From the NCBI GenBank assembly GCA_934408705.1, contig CAKRVL010000089.1, positions 1 through 9,899 on the forward strand: a stretch of 9,899 bases of DNA. The letters are read 5' to 3'. The translations under genes were made by a program, and so were the position numbers. Below, piece after piece: positions 1-5,880 of the stretch. The notes beneath the pieces were generated by a model, which saw only the letters and a program-made list of their open reading frames with translations, made no database searches and was not told where the DNA came from. Source of the stretch: an uncultured Blautia sp. (GTDB taxonomy: Bacteria > Bacillota > Clostridia > Lachnospirales > Lachnospiraceae). Within the stretch, counting starts at the first letter, position 1, and every line of letters begins with the position of its first letter.

Positions 1-21
1 AATAAAAAGAAAAGAAGTTTT

Positions 22-57
22 AAAAGAAAAATGGTGCTGGGCATAACACCCAACACC
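22..57 (-). terminator. Intrinsic terminator of the TSUP operon
   Basis: On the minus strand a 9-bp stem (arms 49-57 and 33-41, one G-U pair when read as minus-strand RNA) with a 7-nt loop is followed by a T-rich tract (ATTTTTCTTTT, positions 32-22). It lies about 55 bp past the TSUP stop codon, which fits the end of the leftmost minus-strand operon. On the plus strand it has no T tract. Confidence 0.75.
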
Positions 58-75
58 AAGTTTGTCTACAGTCTG

Positions 76-105
76 AAGCCAGGGCTATTAAGCTCTGGCT
101 TTTGT
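76..105 (+). terminator. Stem-loop beside the TSUP stop codon, weak plus-strand terminator
   Basis: An 11-bp stem (arms 76-86 and 91-101, one G-T pair) closes a 4-nt ATTA loop. On the plus strand it is followed by TTGTGTGTTT, a broken T tract. On the minus strand it comes right after the TSUP stop but has no T run, so there it more likely protects the 3' end or works with the true terminator further down. It may serve a plus-strand gene lying left of the window. Confidence 0.45.
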
Positions 106-110
106 GTGTT

Positions 111-881
111 TCAAATCAGTTCTGTTAATACTTTAATGAAGAAGATCACGATCACCACAATCATAACCGGTTTTACGATCTTGTGACCGTTTGAAGTAAA
201 GCTATGACTTCCAAGATAATTCCCTGCCATGTTACAAACTCCTGCTGCAATTCCCAGTGGCAAAAGCACTTTGCCATTGATCAGAAATACGACAAGTGCT
301 GTGATATTGGTTGTCAGATTGATTGCCTTTGTGGCACCTGCTGCATCGTTTAATGTCATATGACAGAAACCGGTAAATAAAAGCATCAGAAATGTTCCTG
401 TTCCCGGTCCATAAATCCCATCATAAATACCAACTACAGCTGCGATCAGAATACTTTTAAAAATCAGCATTCCATTGATTACTTCTGTTGCATTTTCGTC
501 TTTTCCTTTCAGTGCTTTGCTTCTCAGTACATAAAACAAAATGACCGGAAGCACAACCAGCATGGCGATCTTTAAAGCTTTCTCCGAAATCAGAAGAGCC
601 AGATGAGATCCTATCCAGGATCCGGCAATTGCACCCAAAACTGCCGGAATACAGATTTTCCATTTCATAAAGCCTTTTTTCATGTAGTGAAAAGATGCCA
701 CGAAAGTTCCCATGGAGCTGCTCATTTTATTTGTTGCAATTGCAGTATGTACCGGCAATCCTGCAATCATATATGCCGGAAGCGAGATCAGTCCGCCTCC
801 TCCGGCAATCGAATCCACAAATCCTGCCAGAAATACAAAAAAACATACTACCAGATAAACTAAAACCACATTTTCTCCCAC
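111..881 (-). CDS. TSUP family (TauE/SafE) membrane permease
   Basis: Integral membrane protein of the TauE/SafE (TSUP) family, whose members export or import sulfite, sulfonates, thiosulfate or other small organic anions; the substrate here cannot be told. The family's internal duplication is visible. The first half carries GFVDSIAGGGGLISLP right after the first hydrophobic helix, and the second half carries the matching GIYDGIYGPGTGTFL. About eight hydrophobic segments spread over about 257 residues, the usual size. The start is uncertain. A TTG at 896 has its AAGG too close. GTG at 881 is preceded by GAGGA with 8 nt spacing and is chosen. GTG at 869, after GGGAG, is an alternative that would begin directly at the first helix. 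It is the third and last gene of a minus-strand operon behind the interrupted acetyltransferase, and a hairpin terminator follows. Confidence 0.88.
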   Translation of the reverse strand: MGENVVLVYLVVCFFVFLAGFVDSIAGGGGLISLPAYMIAGLPVHTAIATNKMSSSMGTFVASFHYMKKGFMKWKICIPAVLGAIAGSWIGSHLALLISEKALKIAMLVVLPVILFYVLRSKALKGKDENATEVINGMLIFKSILIAAVVGIYDGIYGPGTGTFLMLLFTGFCHMTLNDAAGATKAINLTTNITALVVFLINGKVLLPLGIAAGVCNMAGNYLGSHSFTSNGHKIVKPVMIVVIVIFFIKVLTELI

Positions 882-914
882 GTTCCCTGTCCTCAATTTC
901 CTTTTGTATTTTTA

Positions 915-1475
915 TTATTTTTTCATCGCAATCAATGTCGGGCGAAGAATCTGTACGTATTCTTCATACATTACTTCTCGCAGAAAATCTACATATTCCC
1001 AGAAAGTCAGCTCACCGTCCGATGTAAGGATTTCAAAATCTGTATCATACACATTTACAAACAATCCCGTCTCCTGAAGTCCGTTCCGAAGATAAAAATC
1101 CTTTCTTTTTTTGCGTTCTTCAGCATTTTCTGCTTTTTCATCCTGTGTTTCTATTTCAAAAATATATTTATGATTTTTGAACTTTTTAAGTAATGCCTCC
1201 AGTCCCCTGCTTCCATATCCGTAATTTCTTTTCTCCGGTACAATTGCATAATAATCCAGAAGCGCCCTATCCTGCTACGCATCGATCAGATTGATTGCCA
1301 GTCCTACGAATTCATCTTCGTCAACCATTGCAAGCATCTCCATCTTTCCATCTGCTACCAGGTTTTCCATTACCTGCAGGGGCTTTTTCTCCTGTTCCGG
1401 AAATGCTTTATCATACAGATCATAAAGCTGCCATTTATATTTTGCGCCTTCATCGGAAATGTTTACAAGTTTCAT
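915..1475 (-). pseudogene. GNAT acetyltransferase interrupted by one in-frame amber codon
   Basis: Reading from ATG at 1475 (AGGAGAG 4 nt upstream) gives 66 residues, then TAG at 1277-1275. The same frame then continues open for 119 more codons to a TAA at 917-915. The pieces together make a 186-codon GNAT N-acetyltransferase. The N-terminal half ends at a beta strand (GLAINLID). After the stop come LLDYYAIVPEKR and NYGYGS, which match the GNAT acetyl-CoA-binding motif (R/Q-x-x-G-x-G) at about codons 83-89. The 66-residue product alone would lack the cofactor site and should be inactive. No other disruption is visible: the distal frame is clean and protein-like, with a credible C-terminus. 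It is gene 2 of the left operon, 13 bp after the hypothetical gene and upstream of the TSUP gene. It could be a recent nonsense or small in-frame insertion, a sequencing error, or (less likely) a suppressed stop. Confidence 0.8.
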
Positions 1476-1488
1476 TTTTCTCTCCTGC

Positions 1489-1740
1489 TTAATTATTGAT
1501 CATATCCGGCCATGACAGAATTTCTCCGGCAATCTTTTCTTCATAATCGCCCTCAATATCCTCACTTCTGCCTGCCTCATAGATATTTGTCTCTGCCCCC
1601 CAGACTCCATCGTGATATTCCCACACATGGAATTTCAGTCCGCGGAACATAAAATCCAGACTTCCGCATCCGTCTTCTTCGGTATATTCAAACCTGATAT
1701 TTTTTTGATTCAATGCATCCTGTACTGTCTGCAATCTCAT
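1489..1740 (-). CDS. Conserved-looking small hypothetical protein, 83 aa
   Basis: Small soluble acidic protein with no signal peptide or membrane segment. It begins MRLQTVQDALNQKNI, has a central GCGSLDF...FHVWEYHDGVWGAETN stretch rich in aromatic residues, and ends in an acidic region plus a tryptophan (ILSWPDM). It resembles short unnamed proteins found in Lachnospiraceae, but I know no function. Two upstream in-frame ATGs exist (1761 and 1746). The ATG at 1740 is preferred because GGGGGA (1752-1747) sits at correct spacing for it and directly abuts the 1746 codon. It is the first gene of the left operon, and the acetyltransferase start lies 13 bp after its stop. Its position suggests co-expression, not a known partnership. 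Confidence 0.7.
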   Translation of the reverse strand: MRLQTVQDALNQKNIRFEYTEEDGCGSLDFMFRGLKFHVWEYHDGVWGAETNIYEAGRSEDIEGDYEEKIAGEILSWPDMINN

Positions 1741-1778
1741 ATTCATTCCCCCGTCTTGCATATTTATTAGTTATTGCT

Positions 1779-1889
1779 GTTCACAACAACACCTGTTTGT
1801 TACTGTTCACTCCGTTCACAGCAACTTGGTCAAAATCCATTCCAAAACACCTCGCGGAATACTGCCTGTGTTCACAGCAACACCTGTTT
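1779..1889. repeat. Short direct repeats in the leader of the left operon
   Basis: A 20-nt unit, GTTCACARCAACACCTGTTT, occurs at 1779-1798 (R=A) and 1870-1889 (R=G), one mismatch apart. A 12-nt core, GTTCACAGCAAC, occurs again at 1814-1825, with a further GTTCAC at 1805-1810. Two copies can also form stem-loops: 1770-1776 with 1784-1790, and 1799-1806 with 1818-1825. Each has one A-C clash that becomes a G-U pair in minus-strand RNA. The unequal spacing rules out a CRISPR array. The repeats lie inside the transcribed leader predicted from the minus promoter at 1894-1921. They could be a small interspersed repeat remnant, a protein-binding site or an RNA element. Confidence 0.65.
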
Positions 1890-1893
1890 TTCT

Positions 1894-1921
1894 AGTATAA
1901 CACATCTTCGGCGGTTGTCTA
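1894..1921 (-). promoter_or_regulatory. Predicted promoter of the left operon, extended -10
   Basis: Read on the minus strand: TAGACA (1921-1916), a 16-bp spacer, then TATACT (1899-1894) preceded by TG one base upstream, which makes an extended -10 (TGTTATACT). Transcription would start near 1887, inside the first repeat unit, giving a leader of about 140-147 nt before the 83-aa gene. Confidence 0.6.
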
Positions 1922-1950
1922 TTGTAATAAACGCTTCGATGATTTATTAT
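1922..1950 (+). promoter_or_regulatory. Predicted promoter of the HisC/CobD-like gene
   Basis: TTGTAA (1922-1927), a 17-bp spacer, then TATTAT (1945-1950). Transcription would start near 1957, leaving a short leader with AGGAG at 1970-1974, 9 nt before the ATG at 1984. The -35 box touches the -35 box of the divergent minus-strand promoter, so the two polymerase sites probably compete. Confidence 0.6.
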
Positions 1951-1983
1951 AGTAAATAGCGAAATAATGAGGAGTGTAACCTT

Positions 1984-3072
1984 ATGACTACAAAAATGGT
2001 TTTTCATGGAAGTGACATAGAAAAAATATGTGACTACTATCATTTAAATAAAGAAGATATCGTTAAATTCGGGGCAAATGTCAATCCTCTTGGCCTCTCC
2101 GCCTCTGTAAAAAAAGAAATTGCAGAAAATGTCGATCTTTTTTCTTCTTATCCGGACAGAGATTATGTATCTCTCAGAAATACGATCTCAGAATACTGCA
2201 GGATTCCCGCTGAATTTATTTTACCGGGAAATGGTTCCAGTGAACTGATCTCACTTCTGATTCAGGAACGTGCGCCGAAACACACCCTGATTCTCGGACC
2301 GACATATTCCGAATATTCCAGAGAACTTTCTTTCTCCGGAAGCACACAGGAATATTATCATCTGCGAGAAGAACGAAATTTCACTCTCGATGTAGAGGAT
2401 CTGTGCAAAACTCTGGAAAACGGTTATGATTTCCTGATTCTCTGCAATCCGAATAATCCGACTTCCTCTGCGATCATGCAGGAGGATCTCCGCAAACTGA
2501 TCGCATTTTGTGCAGATAAAGATATTTTTGTCATGATCGATGAAACTTACGTAGAGTTCGCACCGGATGTCGAAGAAATAACTGCGATTCCTCTGACCAG
2601 AGAATTTACCAATCTCATGGTACTGCGTGGTGTTTCTAAATTTTATGCTGCACCAGGCATGCGTCTCGGTTACGGAATTACCGGAAATATGGAATTTCTT
2701 TCCAAAATGCGAGAAAAACAGACGCCATGGTCACTGAACAGTCTTGGTGCCTTTGCCGGAGAGCTGATGCTCCGTGACCACGACTACATTCAGGAAACGC
2801 GTGATCTGATTCTCGATGAGCGTGACCGCATGGAGCAGGAACTTCAAAATATCCCTACTTTTAAAGTTTATCCTGCCTATGCCAATTTTATCTTATTAAA
2901 AATCCGCCGGGACGGTCTGACTTCCGCCGATGTCTTTGAGGCCTGCATCAAAAAAGGCCTGATGATCCGCGACTGTTCTTCCTTCCAGTGCCTGGACGGC
3001 GAATTTGTCCGCTTCTGCATCATGATGCCCGACGATAATACAAAACTCTTAAACGTACTGAAGCAGCTGTAA
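1984..3072 (+). CDS. PLP-dependent enzyme, HisC/CobD-like (fold type I)
   Basis: Cytosolic pyridoxal-phosphate enzyme of the class I/II aminotransferase fold, 362 aa and full length. Landmarks in order: HGSD at 8-11, FGANVNPLG at 29-37, SSYPDRDY at 54-61, GNGSSELI at 82-89 (cofactor phosphate region), CNPNNPTS at 154-161, DETYVEF at 186-192 (the Asp contacts the pyridine nitrogen), SKFYAAPGMRLGY with the Schiff-base Lys219, and IRDCSSF near the C-terminus. The HG-D start, NPLG, the PWSLN stretch and the RDCSSF end resemble L-threonine-O-3-phosphate decarboxylase (CobD) as much as histidinol-phosphate aminotransferase (HisC). No cobalamin or histidine genes are nearby, so the substrate is not assigned; related Lachnospiraceae proteins are often left as generic aminotransferases. 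It is a single-gene unit with its own promoter, AGGAG site and 3' hairpins. Confidence 0.9.
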   Translation: MTTKMVFHGSDIEKICDYYHLNKEDIVKFGANVNPLGLSASVKKEIAENVDLFSSYPDRDYVSLRNTISEYCRIPAEFILPGNGSSELISLLIQERAPKHTLILGPTYSEYSRELSFSGSTQEYYHLREERNFTLDVEDLCKTLENGYDFLILCNPNNPTSSAIMQEDLRKLIAFCADKDIFVMIDETYVEFAPDVEEITAIPLTREFTNLMVLRGVSKFYAAPGMRLGYGITGNMEFLSKMREKQTPWSLNSLGAFAGELMLRDHDYIQETRDLILDERDRMEQELQNIPTFKVYPAYANFILLKIRRDGLTSADVFEACIKKGLMIRDCSSFQCLDGEFVRFCIMMPDDNTKLLNVLKQL

Positions 3073-3085
3073 TCCAGCTGCTTTT
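3061..3085 (+). terminator. Stem-loop containing the PLP gene stop codon
   Basis: A perfect 9-bp stem (3061-3069 with 3075-3083) has the TAA stop codon (3070-3072) in its 5-nt loop and is followed by TT-A. The short T run makes it a weak terminator alone, but it sits just before a stronger one. Confidence 0.5.
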
Positions 3086-3093
3086 ATGTTGCG

Positions 3094-3141
3094 GACAAAC
3101 CTGTTTCGAAGCCTATGCTTCTGGCCAGGTTTGTCTTTTTT
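3094..3141 (+). terminator. Intrinsic terminator of the HisC/CobD-like gene
   Basis: A perfect 10-bp outer stem, GACAAACCTG (3094-3103) with CAGGTTTGTC (3126-3135), and a 5-bp inner stem (3108-3112 with 3117-3121) are followed by six T residues (3136-3141). The T tract runs into the stop codon of the converging lipoprotein gene (3140-3142). There is no T run for the minus direction, so the lipoprotein transcript may extend into this hairpin. Confidence 0.85.
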
Positions 3142-4525
3142 ATGCTTTTTTCTTTACTGCCGGAACCTCTTCTGTGGTAACCTCCGGCTCTGCCTCAGGT
3201 GTTGGAGTAGAAGTCGCTCCCGGAGTTAAAGTAGGAAGTGCTTCCGGAGTTAGCGTAGGAAGTGCCTCCGGTGCGATCATTTCTGACAGATAAAAACCAT
3301 TGTCTACCAGAATCTGATAATTATCCTTGTCGATCAGCTTACCATCACAGGTAACTGTACCGATGATCTTCACTCCGTTATCATACTGGGAATAATTACT
3401 GATTTCCACATCATTTCCCTTCAGGTATGTGTCCACAAGGGTAACACAGGCTTCTGCCAGGTCTCTTCTATCCATCATAACCGTAAAACCAAGTTTTCCC
3501 TCAGCAGCACTTTTCACAGCCTCCGCTTCTGCGTTCACACCAGTGATCAGTGGCCAGTTCTCATCTCCCGGCTGAAGCTTTTCTTCTTCCAGAATATCCA
3601 GAACCCCCAGAGCAAACTCATCTGACGCTGTACAGATAATATCAGGTGTTTTCTCCTGAGAGTAAAATTCATCAATTACAGCCTGCATCTGTTTTACTGC
3701 CGAATCTGCGTTTTCACGCATAATACTGTTTTCATCAAAGGTCTGACGGCCTGATCTGCAGACCAGTGTGCCATCCTCCAGATACTCGTCCAAAACCTCC
3801 ATAATTCCATTAAAAAGGAACAGAGAAGCATCGTCATCCGGAGATCCCATAAGAAATTCAATGGTGCGTGACTCTTTATTTTCACGAACCTTATCCAGAT
3901 CCTCCAGCTTCACAATATTTTTGGCAATCTCTTTTCCGATTGCCCGGGTGTTAAAGGTGACAAAATATTTCACATCAGATGTGTCCATGATCAGATCATC
4001 ATAATCGATTACCGGAACAGATTGTTCAGAAGCCTCTTCCAACACATCAGAAAGAGAATAAGGATCCACAGGAGAAACCACCAGAGCCTTCAGATTCTCA
4101 TCAGTAAGAAGCTCTCTGATCTGGTCAATCTGGTTATCCGCATCATTTTCTGCAAAATACAGTGCAGCCTCATAACCAGCCTCCTCAAGACGTGATTTCA
4201 GCTCTTCCCGCTCCAGACTTCTGTTAATATCAGTTCCATCTTCCGGAAGTAATACTCCTACCTTATCGAGAGCTACATCTGCCTTAATCTCCTCTTTATC
4301 TCCGGTTTCAGCGCTATCATCGCTCTTTGCCTTTTCACTGTCCTGTTTATCGGACTTTTTATCTTTATTCTTCTTATCAGCGGCTTCTGTATTATCTCCG
4401 GTTCCCTCTTTCTCGGTTTCCACGCTCTCCTTTACCGCTTCTGTAGCTTCATTTTTACCACAGCCGCCAAGAAAAACGCTGCATACCAGAAGTCCTGTAA
4501 GAATGCCTGCAATTTGCTTTTTCAT
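3140..4525 (-). CDS. Lipoprotein, sugar-type periplasmic-binding fold, orphan
   Basis: Exported lipoprotein of 461 aa. A type II signal peptide (MKKQIAGILTGLLVCSVF) ends in the lipobox LGGC with lipidated Cys22. Residues about 24-84 are a highly charged Glu/Lys/Asp linker. Residues about 88-415 look like a RbsB/ChvE/XylF-type sugar-binding domain (Peripla_BP_4): VGVLLPEDG, LVVSPVDP, VPVIDYDDLI, FNTRAIGKE, ICTASDEFALG, LITGVNAEAEAVK and FTVMMDRRDLA. The tail, 418-461, is Pro/Thr/Glu-rich with a duplicated PEALPTLT, ending in KKKA. The ATG at 4525 follows AAGGA. Related ABC-type systems need permease and ATPase genes, and none are here, so it may act as a sensor or surface receptor or use a distant transporter. 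It starts 19 bp after the HTH-WCX regulator and is probably the last gene of that operon. The ligand is unknown. Confidence 0.88.
   Translation of the reverse strand: MKKQIAGILTGLLVCSVFLGGCGKNEATEAVKESVETEKEGTGDNTEAADKKNKDKKSDKQDSEKAKSDDSAETGDKEEIKADVALDKVGVLLPEDGTDINRSLEREELKSRLEEAGYEAALYFAENDADNQIDQIRELLTDENLKALVVSPVDPYSLSDVLEEASEQSVPVIDYDDLIMDTSDVKYFVTFNTRAIGKEIAKNIVKLEDLDKVRENKESRTIEFLMGSPDDDASLFLFNGIMEVLDEYLEDGTLVCRSGRQTFDENSIMRENADSAVKQMQAVIDEFYSQEKTPDIICTASDEFALGVLDILEEEKLQPGDENWPLITGVNAEAEAVKSAAEGKLGFTVMMDRRDLAEACVTLVDTYLKGNDVEISNYSQYDNGVKIIGTVTCDGKLIDKDNYQILVDNGFYLSEMIAPEALPTLTPEALPTLTPGATSTPTPEAEPEVTTEEVPAVKKKA
3222..3269. repeat. 24-bp tandem duplication in the lipoprotein tail
   Basis: Two adjacent 24-nt units, 3222-3245 and 3246-3269, differ at three positions. 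On the minus strand they encode two copies of PEALPTLT in the lipoprotein tail. Because the unit is a multiple of three, copy number could change without breaking the frame. Confidence 0.8.
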
Positions 4526-4544
4526 AAAAAATCCTTTCTATAAA

Positions 4545-5141
4545 TTATTTATACTCCTTCAGTATTCCCTTCAGATAATCCCTGTAAGCCTGAACTGCCT
4601 TCTTCGGCTTCATGAGCAGTACATCACGCCCCAGTCCGGTGAGCCACCCGTAAAACTCCGGGGTTTCATCTACCTGTATTGCCACTACAAAGAGATCGTC
4701 CTCTTTTTCCTTATACTGAGCATAATTTCCAAGGACAGCCATGATCTCTTTCTTTTTTTCTTTGCTGCACAAAAGCTTCAGAGGCTTATCATCCTCAGAA
4801 TCTGATGGCGGAAGCAGCCAGGAGGGCAGCTTCTTTTCTTTTACATTATCAGATTGGTCAGCCGGCTCTGCCGTAGCTGTATTTAGTACCGGTGTTTCAG
4901 CGATACTGCTTTCCCCAGCCACGTAGTATCCGGTATATTTTCCCCTTTTAAACTTAATATCCATGCCAAAGCTTCTTAACACTTCCATATCATCATAAAT
5001 GCTTTTTCGCTCTGCGCTGACTCCATTTTCCTGAAGTCTGCCAATAATCTCCTGCATGGTGCATGGATGTGTTTCGCTGGTTTCTCGTAATATTTTTTCG
5101 AGATAAAGGATTTTTCCTTTTTGATTGATTCCCTTTGCCAT
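4545..5141 (-). CDS. WYL-family-like regulator: HTH plus WCX, WYL barrel absent
   Basis: Likely DNA-binding transcription regulator of 198 aa. Residues 1-75 form a DeoR/HTH_11-type winged helix (INQKGKILYLEKIL, then SAERKSIYDDMEVLRSFGMDI and a GYYV wing end). This closely matches the N-terminus of Lachnospiraceae WYL regulators. Residues about 77-118 are a polar, acidic, probably disordered linker. Residues about 120-198 look like the WCX domain (WYL C-terminal extension): LKLLCSKEKKKEIMAVLG, then FYGWLTGLGRDVLLMKPKKA and a final YRDYLKGIL. The WYL barrel that normally lies between them (family proteins are about 300 aa) is missing, with no sign of a frameshift. AAGGGG sits 6 nt before the ATG. 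It starts 13 bp after gatD, and the lipoprotein gene follows after 19 bp, so it may regulate this operon or respond with the lipoprotein. Targets and ligand are unknown. Confidence 0.82.
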   Translation of the reverse strand: MAKGINQKGKILYLEKILRETSETHPCTMQEIIGRLQENGVSAERKSIYDDMEVLRSFGMDIKFKRGKYTGYYVAGESSIAETPVLNTATAEPADQSDNVKEKKLPSWLLPPSDSEDDKPLKLLCSKEKKKEIMAVLGNYAQYKEKEDDLFVVAIQVDETPEFYGWLTGLGRDVLLMKPKKAVQAYRDYLKGILKEYK

Positions 5142-5154
5142 ATCGTTCCCCTTA

Positions 5155-5880
5155 TCAGCTTTCTTTTACAAAACGGTGATATACATACTCGTTTGCAGCC
5201 TTTTCCTCTGTGTCATCCAGTGGTTCAAGCTGAACTGCTTTTCCATACTTTTTCTCAAGCGCATGGGAGATCAGCCAGTCTGCCAGCTGTGGATTCTTAG
5301 GAAGAAGCGGACCATGTAAATAAGTTCCGATCACATTCTTGTAAACAACGCCCTCATAACCTGTTTTTCCATCATTTCCAGAACCATATAGCACCTTTCC
5401 AAGAGGTTTACAGTTATTGATACAGGTTCGTCCGCCGTGGTTTTCAAAACCAACCACAGGCATTTCAAACAGATCACTTTTCAGAACGATATTGCTAATC
5501 AGACGTCCCTCTCCCTGCTCAGTGTAGAGATCCACCAGATCAAGTCCTGTGATAGTGCCCTGATCTGTCTTATAATATTTTCCCAGAAGCTGGTAACCAC
5601 CGCAGATTGCAATAACAACACCGCCATCTTCCACGTATTTCTTAAAATCCGGCTGAATCTCCTTCAGCTTCTGGCATACCAGCATCTGCTCTCTGTCTGA
5701 GCCACCTCCCAGAAGCACAATATCCAGTCTGGAAAAATCAATGCTGTCTCCCAGCTCAAATGCAATAGTCTCTGCTTCAATGCCTCGCCACTGGCAGCGT
5801 TTCATAAGGCACTGGATATTTCCTCTGTCTCCGTACAGATTCAGGAGATCCGGATATAAATGTCCGATTGTCAGCTTCAT
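5155..5880 (-). CDS. gatD: Lipid II isoglutaminyl synthase, glutaminase subunit GatD
   Basis: Class I (triad-type, CobB/CobQ-like) glutamine amidotransferase, 241 aa, the usual size for GatD. It hydrolyses glutamine and passes ammonia to MurT, which amidates the alpha-carboxyl of D-glutamate in the lipid II stem peptide on the cytoplasmic face of the membrane. Visible features: an N-terminal LYPDLLNLYGDRGN, LLGGGSDREQ at 56-65, the nucleophile Cys93 in AICGGYQLLG, Arg126 in GEGRL (the glutamine-contacting Arg region), and His189 in GTYLHGPLLPKNP. The Cys/His pair corresponds to the Cys94/His189 dyad described for Staphylococcus aureus GatD. Its ATG overlaps the murT stop in an ATGA, so translation is coupled. 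GGAGGGAG precedes the start. Confidence 0.95.
   Translation of the reverse strand: MKLTIGHLYPDLLNLYGDRGNIQCLMKRCQWRGIEAETIAFELGDSIDFSRLDIVLLGGGSDREQMLVCQKLKEIQPDFKKYVEDGGVVIAICGGYQLLGKYYKTDQGTITGLDLVDLYTEQGEGRLISNIVLKSDLFEMPVVGFENHGGRTCINNCKPLGKVLYGSGNDGKTGYEGVVYKNVIGTYLHGPLLPKNPQLADWLISHALEKKYGKAVQLEPLDDTEEKAANEYVYHRFVKES

Noticed and set aside
695..1027. 110-codon plus-strand open frame
   Set aside because: It is antisense to the TSUP start and the acetyltransferase end, both supported by family motifs on the minus strand.
1779..1889. CRISPR array
   Set aside because: There are only two full copies and one partial copy, with unequal spacing and no cas genes.
1750..1890. Known riboswitch or T-box in the left operon leader
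   Set aside because: No recognisable conserved core such as a T-box bulge or a known riboswitch aptamer is visible; only short repeats and small hairpins.
1816..2043. 75-codon minus-strand open frame across the divergent promoter region
   Set aside because: It overlaps the PLP gene start, both promoters and the repeats, has no ribosome site, and its translation is unlike a protein. The repeats explain the open frame.
4545..5141. Regulator as a frameshifted or truncated full WYL protein
   Set aside because: The frame is open from a good ribosome site to a natural stop, and both end domains are intact. There is no leftover WYL sequence in other frames or nearby.
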